64,000 bases of DNA from Agrobacterium tumefaciens (GTDB lineage Bacteria; Pseudomonadota; Alphaproteobacteria; Rhizobiales; Rhizobiaceae): positions 1,969,001-2,033,000 of the forward strand of contig CP048470.1 in NCBI GenBank assembly GCA_025559845.1. Reading direction: 5' to 3'. Below, one piece after another: positions 17,856 through 26,765 of this stretch; the first letter of the stretch is position 1, and every line of letters starts with the position of its first letter. Made by a program: the position numbers and the translations under genes. The notes beneath the pieces were generated by a model. That model did no database searches. It saw only the letters and a program-made list of their open reading frames with translations, and had not been told where the DNA came from.

Positions 17856-18842
17856 ATGAAACGTCTTCTTATCATCGGCACTGCTATCGCCGCGCTTATC
17901 TCGGGTGTTGCGCAGGCACAGTCGCCGACAACCATTCTCAACGCGTCCTACGACATTGCGCGCGAGATTTTTGCCGCTGAAAACGAGGCTTTCATCAAGC
18001 TGCATCCTGGTGTCACAATTGACCAGTCGCATGCAGGAACATCCAAGCAGGCCCGCGCTATCGTTGAGGGATTGGCAGCCGATGTTGTGACGTTCAATCA
18101 GGTCACCGACATTGATTTCCTGGTGAAACAGGGTTTTGTCTCGGCTGACTGGCAGAAAGATTTTCCGAACGACGCGTCTCCTTTTTATTCCTTCCCGTCC
18201 TTCCTCGTCCGTGCCGGAAATCCAAAGAACATCAAGGATTGGGACGATCTCGTCCGCGATGACGTGAAAATTGTTTTCCCGAATCCCAAGACATCCGGCA
18301 ATGCGCGTTACACCTATCTGGCCGCAACTGCGTTCGCGAAGGAGAAGTTCAACGGTGACGAGAAGAAGGTCGAGGAATTCGTCAAGAAGATCTTCGACAA
18401 TGTTCCTGTGTTCGACACTGGCGGTCGCGCAGCGACCACCACATTCGTGGAGCGTGAAATCGGTGACGTCCTGATTACCTTTGAAGCGGAAACCCGCGGC
18501 ATCGCCAAACAGTACGGCAAGGAAAAGGTCGAAGGTGTGGTGCCGTCCGTCAGCCTTTTGGCTGAGTTCCCGGTGGCTGTGGTGGACAAGGTGGTCGACA
18601 AGCGCGGCTCGCGCGAACTGGCCAAGAGCTATCTGGATTTCCTCTACACCGAGGAAGGTCAGCGGGTCGCAGCCGAGTTCGGTCACCGTGTTCATGATGA
18701 GAAGGTCGTCGGTGAATTCAAGGATCAGTTTCCGGCGATCCGTCTCGTCAATGTCAACGATGTGTTCGGTGGCTGGGAAAAGATCCAGAAAGAGCATTTT
18801 GCCTCTGGCGCCACGCTTGATACGCTGTACGGCAGCCGTTAA
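17856..18842 (+). CDS. Sulfate ABC transporter substrate-binding protein
   Basis: Periplasmic sulfate/thiosulfate-binding protein, 328 residues, of the Sbp/CysP family. A signal peptide ends in GVAQAQ. The mature start TTILNASYDIAREIFAAENE, the HAGTSKQARAIVEGLAADVV binding-loop segment and NPKTSGNARYTYLAA are classic Sbp motifs. The ATG at 17856 begins the signal peptide and follows GGGGG; the frame is open further upstream without support. It is followed by a terminator-like hairpin and then cysTWA, so it is the first and probably most expressed gene of the sulfate uptake cluster. Sbp and CysP cannot be told apart here. Confidence 0.94.
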   Translation: MKRLLIIGTAIAALISGVAQAQSPTTILNASYDIAREIFAAENEAFIKLHPGVTIDQSHAGTSKQARAIVEGLAADVVTFNQVTDIDFLVKQGFVSADWQKDFPNDASPFYSFPSFLVRAGNPKNIKDWDDLVRDDVKIVFPNPKTSGNARYTYLAATAFAKEKFNGDEKKVEEFVKKIFDNVPVFDTGGRAATTTFVEREIGDVLITFEAETRGIAKQYGKEKVEGVVPSVSLLAEFPVAVVDKVVDKRGSRELAKSYLDFLYTEEGQRVAAEFGHRVHDEKVVGEFKDQFPAIRLVNVNDVFGGWEKIQKEHFASGATLDTLYGSR

Positions 18843-18868
18843 TCGGTAATTCAATGAACGAAACACCA

Positions 18869-18899
18869 GGCCCGACGGGAAACCGCCGGGTCGCTTTTT
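18869..18899 (+). terminator. Hairpin with T-run between sulfate-binding gene and cysT
   Basis: GCCCGACGG / CCGCCGGGT stem with one internal A-C mismatch and a GAAA loop, followed by CGC and TTTTT. The cysT start codon lies 2 bp past the T-run. Such a partial terminator would give more binding protein than permease. Confidence 0.7.
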
Positions 18900-18900
18900 C

Positions 18901-19740
18901 ATGAGTGGGGGGCAAGGGTTGAAGCGCAATGTTCTGCCGGGACTGAAACTGTCCCTTGGCATCACCCTGACTTATGTCGCGATCATCGTCTTCTTGCCTT
19001 TGGCCGCATTGGTGTTCAAGGCGGCAAGCCTCGGCCCCACCGAGTACTGGTCCATCATCTCATCGCCACGTGCTGTCGCAAGTTATCGTGTCACCGTGCT
19101 TTGCGCGCTCGCCGCGACGTTGTTCAACGTCATTTTCGGATTGGCACTTGCGTGGGTTCTGACCCGCTACCGCTTCCCCGGCTGGCGTATTGTCGATGCA
19201 ATCGTCGACTTGCCCTTTGCCCTGCCAACTGCTGTGGCTGGTATCGCGTTGACCGCACTGTTCGCTACGAACGGTTGGTTCGGCTCCATACTTGCACATG
19301 CCGGCATCAAGGTTGCCTATACACCGCTTGGCATTATGGTCGCGATGGCCTTCACCAGCTTGCCTTTCATCGTTCGCACAGTACAGCCTGTGCTCGAGGA
19401 TCTCGATCCCGCGCTTGAAGAAGCGGCCCAGTCACTTGGCGGTTCGGACTTCGAAATCTTCCGCAAGGTGATCTTGCCGCTGTTGACACCAGCTTTGCTT
19501 GCTGGACTGTCATTGTCGTTCGCACGCTCCCTTGGCGAATTCGGCGCAATCATTTTCATTGCAGGCAACCAGCCTATGTCGACGGAAATCACCGCATTGC
19601 TGATCTTCATCAGGTTGGAAGAGTATGATTATCAGGCCGCCGCAGCCGTGGCGTCCGTGCTGCTGATCACAGCATTCCTCATGTTGGCTGTGACCAACTT
19701 TCTACAGGCGCGGGCGTTGCGCTACACGGTAAGGGGCTGA
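18901..19740 (+). CDS. cysT: Sulfate ABC transporter permease CysT
   Basis: Inner-membrane permease (279 residues) of the sulfate/thiosulfate importer. It has six hydrophobic helices and the EAA loop EEAAQSLGGSDFEIFRKVILP that contacts CysA; SLSFARSLGEFGAIIFIAGN is typical of CysT/CysU. The ATG at 18901 sits directly behind the terminator T-run and lacks a ribosome-binding site. The in-frame TTG at 18919 has AGTGGGGGGCAAGGG just before it and is a credible alternative start. It is followed 2 bp later by cysW. Confidence 0.93.
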   Translation: MSGGQGLKRNVLPGLKLSLGITLTYVAIIVFLPLAALVFKAASLGPTEYWSIISSPRAVASYRVTVLCALAATLFNVIFGLALAWVLTRYRFPGWRIVDAIVDLPFALPTAVAGIALTALFATNGWFGSILAHAGIKVAYTPLGIMVAMAFTSLPFIVRTVQPVLEDLDPALEEAAQSLGGSDFEIFRKVILPLLTPALLAGLSLSFARSLGEFGAIIFIAGNQPMSTEITALLIFIRLEEYDYQAAAAVASVLLITAFLMLAVTNFLQARALRYTVRG

Positions 19741-19742
19741 TC

Positions 19743-20627
19743 ATGGGCGCACACTCGAGCCATCCCAGGCCGCCGCGTGTCGGCGATAGCGCGCTTGTTC
19801 GCCGCAGTCTGATCGGTTTCGTGCTGGTCGTTGGGGCATTACTCGTTGTCGCCCCGCTTATCATCATCGGAGTTGAAGCGTTTTCACAAGGTTGGAAAGC
19901 CTATTCCGCGACGATCGCCCATCCCGATACCCGCCACGCTATCATGTTGACGGTGGTAACGGCGCTCCTTGCTGTCCCGATCAACACGCTTTTTGGGGTT
20001 GCCGCGGCCTGGTCGATTACCAAGTTCGATTTTCCCGGTAAACGCTTCCTGCTTGTGGTCATCGAAATTCCCTTTTCGATTTCGCCGATCGTGGCCGGTG
20101 TTGCCTATCTTTTCGTCTACGGTCTTCAGGGACTGTTCGGTCCCTATCTTGATGCGCATGACGTCAAAATCCTGTTTGCATTGCCCGGCATCGTGATTGC
20201 CTCGATGTTCGTCACAGCACCATTTGTAGCGCGTGAACTGATCCCGTTGATGCAGGCACAGGGACGCGATCTTGAGGAGGCGGCAACGTCGCTTGGTGCG
20301 TCAGGCTGGCGAACGTTCTTTTCGGTCACACTCCCCAATATCAAATGGGCCCTGCTTTATGGCGTGGTGCTTTGTAATGCCCGTGTGATGGGTGAATTCG
20401 GTGCTGTTTCTGTCGTCTCCGGCAATATTCGCGGCCAGACGAACACGTTGCCGCTGCATATCGAACTGCTTTACCACGACTACCAGACAGCTGGTGCGTT
20501 CGCTTCGGCTTCCATTCTCGCACTTCTTGCAGTCGTCACGATCATTGCCAAAGTGGCGTTGGAGCGACGCGGTGCTGGGCGCGGACGCAAGAAGACGAAT
20601 AGCACAGCCACTGCTACGGAGACCTGA
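19743..20627 (+). CDS. cysW: Sulfate ABC transporter permease CysW
   Basis: Second permease subunit, 294 residues. It shows six membrane segments, the EAA loop EEAATSLGASGWRTFFSVTLP and the CysW-typical RVMGEFGAVSVVSGNIRGQT with LPLHIELLYHDYQ. It lies between cysT and cysA with 2- and 3-bp gaps, so translation is probably coupled. The C-terminal tail is basic and Thr-rich (RRGAGRGRKKTNSTATATET). Confidence 0.94.
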   Translation: MGAHSSHPRPPRVGDSALVRRSLIGFVLVVGALLVVAPLIIIGVEAFSQGWKAYSATIAHPDTRHAIMLTVVTALLAVPINTLFGVAAAWSITKFDFPGKRFLLVVIEIPFSISPIVAGVAYLFVYGLQGLFGPYLDAHDVKILFALPGIVIASMFVTAPFVARELIPLMQAQGRDLEEAATSLGASGWRTFFSVTLPNIKWALLYGVVLCNARVMGEFGAVSVVSGNIRGQTNTLPLHIELLYHDYQTAGAFASASILALLAVVTIIAKVALERRGAGRGRKKTNSTATATET

Positions 20628-20630
20628 TCC

Positions 20631-21662
20631 ATGAAAATTCGCCTCGAAAACGTGGTGAAGACCTTCGATACATTTCGCGCCGTGCGTGACGTTTCGCTCG
20701 ACATCGAAAGCGGAGAGCTTCTGGCGTTGCTTGGTCCTTCCGGGTCGGGCAAGACGACCATCTTGCGTATGGTCGCGGGCCTTGAATTTACTGATGGTGG
20801 GCGGATTTTCTTCGGGGATCACGACGCAACCGACATTCCGGTGCGTGATCGCGGTGTTGGTTTCGTCTTTCAGCACTATGCGCTGTTTCCACACATGACA
20901 TTGAACGAAAACATAGCCTTCGGCATGAAGGTGTCAAAGGTGAAGCGCGACAAGGCGGCAATCGCGGCCCGCGTTGAAGAGCTTTTACGTCTCGTGAAGC
21001 TCGATGGTCTAGGGGATCGCTTCCCCGCACAGATTTCCGGTGGCCAGCGGCAACGCGTTGCTTTGGCCCGAGCGCTTTCCGTCGATCCGAAGGTCCTGCT
21101 TCTGGATGAACCTTTTGGTGCTCTCGATGCCAACGTGCGTCGGGATCTGCGGCGCTGGCTGCGAGAAATTCACGATGCGCTCGGTATCACGACGATTTTC
21201 GTTACCCATGACCAGGAAGAGGCGCTCGATCTCGCCGATCGCGTTGTCATTCTCAATCAAGGCGAAATAGTCCAGCAAGGTACGCCAAAAGACGTCTGCC
21301 GCCAGCCAAACAGTGCTTTTGTGATGAAGTTTCTGGGTGATGCCAACAAAGTCTCCGGCGAAGCTCGCGGTGGCAAGATTTACGTCGGTAAAAGCGAACT
21401 ACCGTTTGCTTACGGTCAGGCGGATGGGGCGGTCGAGATTTATGCCCGTCCAGGTGATCTTGAATGGGACGATCTGCATGATGGCATTCCAGCGCGTGTC
21501 ACCCGTGTTCTTGATAGAGCGGGCGAGCGCCGTGTGATTGCCAATACGGACAACGGGGATCAACTGGAATTCGATGTGCCGCCGGAAAGTAATGTGGAGG
21601 CAGGGGAACGCGGTTCGATCATCATCCGTCGTGCCAAGATTTTCCCGTCAAAGCAGGACTAG
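20631..21662 (+). CDS. cysA: Sulfate/thiosulfate import ATPase CysA
   Basis: ATP-binding subunit of the sulfate importer, 343 residues. Walker A GPSGSGKT is at residues 35-42, the ABC signature [14 protein letters not shown] and Walker [13 protein letters not shown] follow, and the switch His lies in [15 protein letters not shown]. The C-terminal quarter is a TOBE-type regulatory domain. The stop codon TAG overlaps the stop of the convergent DNA alkylation repair gene within one CTAG palindrome, so the two transcripts must overlap at their 3' ends. Confidence 0.95.
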   Translation: MKIRLENVVKTFDTFRAVRDVSLDIESGELLALLGPSGSGKTTILRMVAGLEFTDGGRIFFGDHDATDIPVRDRGVGFVFQHYALFPHMTLNENIAFGMKVSKVKRDKAAIAARVEELLRLVKLDGLGDRFPAQISGGQRQRVALARALSVDPKVLLLDEPFGALDANVRRDLRRWLREIHDALGITTIFVTHDQEEALDLADRVVILNQGEIVQQGTPKDVCRQPNSAFVMKFLGDANKVSGEARGGKIYVGKSELPFAYGQADGAVEIYARPGDLEWDDLHDGIPARVTRVLDRAGERRVIANTDNGDQLEFDVPPESNVEAGERGSIIIRRAKIFPSKQD

Positions 21663-22765
21663 CTTTCCAGATCGAAGAACGTTTCCGCTACGGTTTGTCC
21701 GTTGACGATGAGATCAATCCTGTGACGTCCGGGATAGTGCTTACGGGTGGTAAAATCACGTATCGCGCGTTTTATCGTGAGCGAGGTACGCTCTTCCGAC
21801 TGCAAGTTCATCTCTTTCCACTTGAAAACCTTTGCAGACGTTTCACCGTTTTTCTTGACGTAGTGGACGGCGTAGTCGACCACCAGTTTTTGCTGGCATT
21901 TCGCCAAGGAAACGAATGACGCCGTAATATCTACGGTGTTTCCAAGAGTGATTGTTTGCGGCGATACCGTAAACTCTTGTACTGCCATCTCGGCTGCCCC
22001 ATCCGCGCCGAGATAGGCAAGAGCGGTGACGTCGCCCTTTTTGATCAGTGTACGTAGCGCCTGCCGCGTGATCCAGTTGGTATGTTTGTGATCTCTCGGC
22101 CAATCTTGCAACAATTTGAATACGAAGCCAGGATTGTCCTTCGTGATATCGTTCAGGTGGTTGGCAACCGATTTTCTGACATAGAGCGCGCCATCACTTT
22201 TCAGATTGCTGAGGATAGCAGCGACCGGCGAAGGATCTTCCACAAGGGCTTTGAGCTGGAACGACCAGGGGAGCCGCGGACGACAACCTTCGCTCGCCAA
22301 CCTGCGAACGTGTTCATTTTCATCACGAGACCAGGTTTCCATGAAAGCGAGTGTCCGCGACATGTCCTCCTTCAGAAAATGCCGGACCGCAAATTCAGAT
22401 GAGCCAAAACGGGTGAAATAATGCAGTGCCTGCATCGATAGCTCGAAATGGGCGCGCCCGTAGAGCGCCACGTATTCCGGCAATGAAATGGATGCAAAAC
22501 CATGTCCGATGCGTGGCGCGAGGTCCGTAAGGATTTCAATGTTGCGTGCGTAGTCGCCGGGAAGCGTGGCGTGAAGGCTGGTCGCGACCTGCCGCATGCG
22601 CTGCATGATCCCAAGGCTGTCGAGATCGTTGGTCGCTAGCGCCATGAATGCAGAGACATCGAAAGGGGCGTGAACAGCTTTCGTTTGGACTGCGATATGC
22701 TGAAGGCGCTCGCGATTGAATATTTCCTTCAGCGCTGGTGCTGCCGTTTCGGTTGTCTCGCTCAT
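21659..22765 (-). CDS. DNA alkylation repair protein (AlkD-like HEAT-repeat)
   Basis: Alpha-helical HEAT-like repeat protein of 368 residues of the DNA alkylation repair (AlkC/AlkD) family, glycosylases that remove positively charged 3-/7-alkylpurines without flipping the base. Family segments are [40 protein letters not shown] with RPRLPW, and [20 protein letters not shown] followed by the [14 protein letters not shown] helix. The C-terminal 100 residues form a beta-rich extension (KQLV-like [19 protein letters not shown]) seen in the longer AlkC-type members. It is convergent with cysA. Upstream lies a shared terminator region with the aldehyde dehydrogenase gene. Confidence 0.88.
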   Translation of the reverse strand: MSETTETAAPALKEIFNRERLQHIAVQTKAVHAPFDVSAFMALATNDLDSLGIMQRMRQVATSLHATLPGDYARNIEILTDLAPRIGHGFASISLPEYVALYGRAHFELSMQALHYFTRFGSSEFAVRHFLKEDMSRTLAFMETWSRDENEHVRRLASEGCRPRLPWSFQLKALVEDPSPVAAILSNLKSDGALYVRKSVANHLNDITKDNPGFVFKLLQDWPRDHKHTNWITRQALRTLIKKGDVTALAYLGADGAAEMAVQEFTVSPQTITLGNTVDITASFVSLAKCQQKLVVDYAVHYVKKNGETSAKVFKWKEMNLQSEERTSLTIKRAIRDFTTRKHYPGRHRIDLIVNGQTVAETFFDLES

Positions 22766-22837
22766 TGTCGACCCACTGCGTTCATTGTTTGTTCTTTTAT
22801 GTGATCAGGCAATGTTAGGCAAGCGGAAGGTTTGAAC

Positions 22838-22871
22838 GAAAAAAAGACCCGGCAAAAGCTTTCCGGGTCTT
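22838..22871 (-). terminator. Intrinsic terminator of the aldehyde dehydrogenase gene
   Basis: Nine-base-pair stem AAGACCCGG / CCGGGTCTT with a 10-nt loop. On the minus strand it is followed by a run of T (seven consecutive with the stem end), 18 bp after the dehydrogenase stop. Confidence 0.88.
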
Positions 22872-22889
22872 GAATTACTGCGTGGCTGA

Positions 22890-24326
22890 TCAGCTCATCT
22901 GGCTGACGAAGCGGGTTTCCAGATATGCCTGGACAGCTTCAGATCCGCCCTCGGTGCCGTAACCGGAATCCTTAATGCCACCAAATGGCACTTCCGGCAG
23001 AGCCAGACCATTGTGGTTGATCGTAAGCATCCCTGCTTCGACCTGGTGGCTCAGGGCATGTGCCGTTTTTACCGAGCCGGTGAAGGCATAGGAAGCAAGG
23101 CCGAAGGGCAGGCGATTGGCCTCGGAGACCGCATCGTCAAGCTTTGAGAAGCGGTTGATGATGGCAACCGGCCCAAAGGGCTCGTCGTTCATGATCTTGG
23201 CGGTCGTCGGTACGTTGGAGAGGACCGTCGGCTCAAAGAAATTACCCTTGTTGCCAATGCGACGGCCACCGGTCTTCAACTCGCCACCGCACGAAACGGC
23301 ATCGTTGATCAGCTCTTCGAGTGCCGGAATGCGACGCTCGTTGGCGAGCGGACCCATGACAACACCGTCTTCAAGTCCGTTGCCAACCTTGATGGCCTTG
23401 GTTGCTTCTACGAAACCTTCGACGAAGCGGTCGGCAACACCCTCCTGCACAAGGAAGCGGGTGGGCGCGACACAAACCTGGCCGGCATTGCGGAACTTTG
23501 CCAGTGAGGTCACTTCAATGGCCTTTTCGATATCGGCATCATCGAAGATCATCACAGGTGCGTGGCCACCAAGTTCCATCGTGGCGCGTTTCATGTGCCT
23601 GCCGGCAAGTGCAGCAAGATGCTTGCCGATCGGAGTCGAGCCGGTAAACGAGATCTTGCGAATGACCGGGTGCGGGATGAGGTATTCGGAGATTTCGGAC
23701 GGAACACCATAGACGAGCCCGATAACGCCGGCAGGTACACCGGCATCAACGAAGGCGCGGATCAGTTCTGCAGGAGAGGCGGGTGTCTCTTCCGGTGCCT
23801 TGACGATAATTGAACAGCCTGTTGCAAGCGCGGCAGATAGCTTGCGAACGATCTGGTTGATCGGGAAGTTCCATGGTGTAAAGGCCGCGACGGGGCCAAC
23901 CGGGACCTTGATGGCGAGCTGCGATACACCGGTCGCGCGTGCCGGAATGACCTGACCATAGGTACGGCGGGCCTCTTCAGCAAACCAGTCTATTGTGTCG
24001 GCCGCGCCGAGAATTTCTCCCGCGGATTGTGCCAGTGGTTTACCCTGCTCGCGGGTCATCACATAGGCAATCTTGTCCTTACGCTCACGCAGCAGATCGG
24101 CAGCCCTGCGCATGATCTTGGAACGCTCGAACGGAGAGGTGTCTCGCCAGATTTTAAAGCCCTTGTCCGCTGCAGCGAGGGCGAGGTCGAGGTCCGCTTT
24201 TTCGGCATGCGCGATTGCACCAATGATCTCGTCGGTTGCGGGATCGGAAACAGCAATCGTCTTGCCGGAAACGGCGTCTTTCCATTCGCCATCAATAAGG
24301 AGTTTGATGTCGGGATAGCTGTGCAT
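22890..24326 (-). CDS. NAD(P)-dependent succinate-semialdehyde dehydrogenase family protein
   Basis: Aldehyde dehydrogenase of 478 residues, closest to the GabD/SSADH branch that oxidises succinate semialdehyde to succinate in 4-aminobutyrate breakdown. Landmarks are [12 protein letters not shown] with Asn153, FTGSTPIGK, the general-base Glu251 in [12 protein letters not shown] and the nucleophile Cys285 in [13 protein letters not shown]. The C-terminal [20 protein letters not shown] is typical of GabD. Related branches (glutarate or 2-oxoglutarate semialdehyde) remain possible. The frame is open to 24524; I took the ATG at 24326 because family homology begins with IKLLIDGEW just after it and GTGGA precedes it. 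Confidence 0.88.
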   Translation of the reverse strand: MHSYPDIKLLIDGEWKDAVSGKTIAVSDPATDEIIGAIAHAEKADLDLALAAADKGFKIWRDTSPFERSKIMRRAADLLRERKDKIAYVMTREQGKPLAQSAGEILGAADTIDWFAEEARRTYGQVIPARATGVSQLAIKVPVGPVAAFTPWNFPINQIVRKLSAALATGCSIIVKAPEETPASPAELIRAFVDAGVPAGVIGLVYGVPSEISEYLIPHPVIRKISFTGSTPIGKHLAALAGRHMKRATMELGGHAPVMIFDDADIEKAIEVTSLAKFRNAGQVCVAPTRFLVQEGVADRFVEGFVEATKAIKVGNGLEDGVVMGPLANERRIPALEELINDAVSCGGELKTGGRRIGNKGNFFEPTVLSNVPTTAKIMNDEPFGPVAIINRFSKLDDAVSEANRLPFGLASYAFTGSVKTAHALSHQVEAGMLTINHNGLALPEVPFGGIKDSGYGTEGGSEAVQAYLETRFVSQMS

Positions 24327-24566
24327 GATGTCCACTTTCGTTTTGGGAGGTGTAGACAGGGCCGGGGAGGAGGCCGGCTCTCGAATGATAGCGTCCTTGA
24401 CGTAGGATAGATGGTGCCGACAATCAACGGTTTGACGAAAACTAATATCGGGCGCTGCGAGTGCCGTGGTGGTCGCAGTGTGTGTCGGAATGCATTCACC
24501 TGCCTTCGAGAAAAGATCCACCAAAAATTGAAAAATAATCAGTAATCCAACTAATTTGTAAGAGAT

Positions 24567-24645
24567 TGTTTATGCTTCGAAATCATACGGGGAGCGCGGT
24601 GGTTGCATGCTTTCATGACTAATCGCTCCGGTTTGGAGCGTTTTT
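24567..24645 (+). ncRNA. Candidate small RNA ending at an orphan terminator
   Basis: Inference only. A strong terminator at 24624-24645 has no open reading frame ahead of it on the plus strand. Upstream, TTGAAA and TAATTT separated by 18 bp in AT-rich DNA (near 24527-24556) could be a promoter, giving a transcript of roughly 80 nt. The 5' end is a guess. It could equally be an attenuated leader of the chemoreceptor gene. Confidence 0.3.
24624..24645 (+). terminator. Strong intrinsic terminator without an upstream gene
   Basis: Perfect stem CGCTCC / GGAGCG, 5-nt loop GGTTT, directly followed by TTTTT. It points in the plus direction, about 120 bp before the chemoreceptor start and about 300 bp from the divergent dehydrogenase start. 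Confidence 0.8.
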
Positions 24646-24766
24646 CGACCGGCTTGGCCCGAAGACGATGTCCCGCGTCCCAATGATTGGGTCACAACGT
24701 GCTCTGTCCATTTGACACAGGCGAACTTCGGCACGGGGAGGGCGTCTGGCTGGTTTGGAATTGATA

Positions 24767-26698
24767 ATGACGCTTTTAGAAAAGACCGGAATCCGGACGA
24801 AGATAGTTGGGATCATTTTGTTGATGTGCGTGGCGGGTCTTGGCGCCGTTGCCCATATTTCCACGCAGTTCAATGCGTCCGACGAGGTCTATTTCGACTT
24901 CATCAGCAAGGATAACAGGGCGACAGTGGAACTGGCGCGTGCCAACCGCAATCTGGCCGGTCTAGCCTACACCGCCTATCAGATATCGACCTATGATCAG
25001 CAACACGAACGTTACCAGGTGATTTTCAAGGACTATGCGCCCACCAAAGCATTTGTCCTGAACCAGATTGCTGCTGCGGCCGATCTCTTTCCTCAGTATG
25101 CCGCAAAGCTTGAGGATTTCCTGGCTCGCACGCGTGTCGTTGTTTCCCTGACGGATGAGGCAGTCGAACTTGCATCGCGTGGCGAAGCTGCGCAGGCCAA
25201 AATAACGCTGCAAAGGGCCGACGCACTCATTATGCCCTTGAGTGACGATCTCGTCGGATTCCTGCTGGAGAGAATGGCTGACGTCGAGAAGCAGAGCAAT
25301 CTGCTGACGACCAATAATGGCACGCTGATCGCGACAACGCTGATCATCGTCGGCGTCGCTTTTTTAGCTGTTATCGCTGCGGCGCTTTTCGTCACATCTC
25401 ATGGAATAACAACACCGATCATGCGTCTTCGTGAACGTATGCTGTCGCTTGCCGCCGGTGATGCCGCGTCCGAAATCGACGGTATGGGCCGAAAGGATGA
25501 AGTCGGCGAAATGGCGAAGGCCGTTCAGGTGTTTCGCGAAAATGCCATCGAGCGGATGCGTCTTGAGCAGGAGACCGAGGCCAGCCGTAGCCTGTCGGAA
25601 AAAGAACGTATGGAACGCGAAAGGCAAAAGGCCGAGGACGCAGCAGCTGTGCAGTTTGCCGTCGACAGTCTCGCATCCGGCCTCTCGAAACTATCCAATG
25701 GCGATCTTGCCCACCGCATCACACAGCCGTTCACACAGAGCCTCGACGCGGTACGTGCCGATTTCAACCAGTCTGCTGAAAAGTTGCAAACGGCCATGGT
25801 GCAAGTGTCGAAAAACGCGCGGGGTATCGATGCCGGAGCCAACGAGATCAAGTCCGCGGCAGATGATCTTGCCAAGCGCACTGAGCAGCAAGCCGCCGCT
25901 GTGGAGGAAACTGCTGCGGCACTTGAGCAGATTACCACCACGGTGAGAGACGCTTCCCGGCGTGCGCAGGAAGCCGGTTCTCTGGTCGCGAAAACACGCC
26001 ATGAAGCCGAGAATTCGGGCAACGTCGTTCGCCGCGCGGTTCTTGCCATGGAGAAGATCGAGAAGTCCTCGAGTGAGATCAGCAGTATCATTGGCGTCAT
26101 CGATGATATCGCCTTCCAGACCAATTTGCTGGCGTTGAATGCGGGTGTCGAGGCAGCGCGTGCCGGCGAAGCGGGCAAAGGCTTTGCTGTCGTCGCACAG
26201 GAGGTGCGTGAGCTGGCGCAGCGCTCTGCAAATGCCGCAAGGGAAATCAAGACGTTGATAACCACATCGAACGAGCAGGTTCAGCAAGGCGTGGGACTGG
26301 TCGGCGATACCGGTAAGGCTCTGGAAAAGATCGTTGCCGAGGTGCAGGAGATCAACCGGCATGTGGCAGCGATCGTTGAATCTGCACAAGAGCAGTCGTC
26401 CGGGCTCCAGCAGATCAATGCTGCCGTCAACCAAATGGATCAGGACACGCAGAAAAATGCGGCTATGGTCGAGGAGTCCACCGCTGCGAGCCATGGCCTT
26501 GCGCGGGAAGCTTCTTCGTTAAACCACTTACTCGGTCAATTCAGGCTGGGAACTGAAACGCAATCGCCTGTGATCGTTGCTCGTGCGAACGACCGGCCCG
26601 TCGTATCACCGGCGCGCGCACTTGGCCGCAAGATCTCAGCTGCTTTCTCCGGGAGTGCCGCTATCGACACAAGCAAGGATGAATGGCAAGAATTCTGA
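24767..26698 (+). CDS. Methyl-accepting chemotaxis protein with C-terminal CheR-docking-like pentapeptide
   Basis: Transmembrane chemoreceptor of 643 residues. TM1 is near residues 13-32, a helical periplasmic sensor domain (about 33-185) rich in heptad-like helices follows, then TM2 near 186-207, a HAMP domain and a second HAMP-like segment ending about residue 335, and the cytoplasmic signalling hairpin whose tip is DDIAFQTNLLALNAGVEAAR. Flanking EEXXA-type methylation helices (EQQAAAVEETAAALEQI; NAAMVEESTAASHGL) are present. The chain ends in EWQEF after a flexible linker, resembling the NWETF-type tether for CheR/CheB. I chose the ATG at 24767 rather than a TTG at 24755. The ligand is unknown. 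Confidence 0.93.
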   Translation: MTLLEKTGIRTKIVGIILLMCVAGLGAVAHISTQFNASDEVYFDFISKDNRATVELARANRNLAGLAYTAYQISTYDQQHERYQVIFKDYAPTKAFVLNQIAAAADLFPQYAAKLEDFLARTRVVVSLTDEAVELASRGEAAQAKITLQRADALIMPLSDDLVGFLLERMADVEKQSNLLTTNNGTLIATTLIIVGVAFLAVIAAALFVTSHGITTPIMRLRERMLSLAAGDAASEIDGMGRKDEVGEMAKAVQVFRENAIERMRLEQETEASRSLSEKERMERERQKAEDAAAVQFAVDSLASGLSKLSNGDLAHRITQPFTQSLDAVRADFNQSAEKLQTAMVQVSKNARGIDAGANEIKSAADDLAKRTEQQAAAVEETAAALEQITTTVRDASRRAQEAGSLVAKTRHEAENSGNVVRRAVLAMEKIEKSSSEISSIIGVIDDIAFQTNLLALNAGVEAARAGEAGKGFAVVAQEVRELAQRSANAAREIKTLITTSNEQVQQGVGLVGDTGKALEKIVAEVQEINRHVAAIVESAQEQSSGLQQINAAVNQMDQDTQKNAAMVEESTAASHGLAREASSLNHLLGQFRLGTETQSPVIVARANDRPVVSPARALGRKISAAFSGSAAIDTSKDEWQEF

Positions 26699-26728
26699 CG
26701 TTCTTTTTCAGGTGAAGCCATGAATTTG

Positions 26729-26757
26729 GTCCGGGCGTGCGTCGCGCCCGGACTTTT
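26729..26757 (+). terminator. Intrinsic terminator of the chemoreceptor gene
   Basis: Nine-base-pair stem GTCCGGGCG / CGCCCGGAC with a 7-nt loop, followed by TTTTA. It lies between the convergent chemoreceptor and glutaryl-CoA dehydrogenase genes and could also act, less well, on the minus strand. Confidence 0.85.
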
Positions 26758-26765
26758 ACGTGGTA

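Larger units (their letters stand above)
24327..24766. promoter_or_regulatory. 440-bp divergent intergenic region with an orphan terminator
   Basis: Longest gene-free stretch of the window, between the divergently transcribed dehydrogenase and chemoreceptor genes. Besides the terminator at 24624-24645 it holds a 13-bp palindrome CCCAATGATTGGG (24679-24691) and a TTGACA hexamer at 24712-24717 that could be a -35 box for the chemoreceptor gene. The part upstream of 24600 is AT-rich. A short transcript may begin there (see the ncRNA candidate). Confidence 0.45.
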
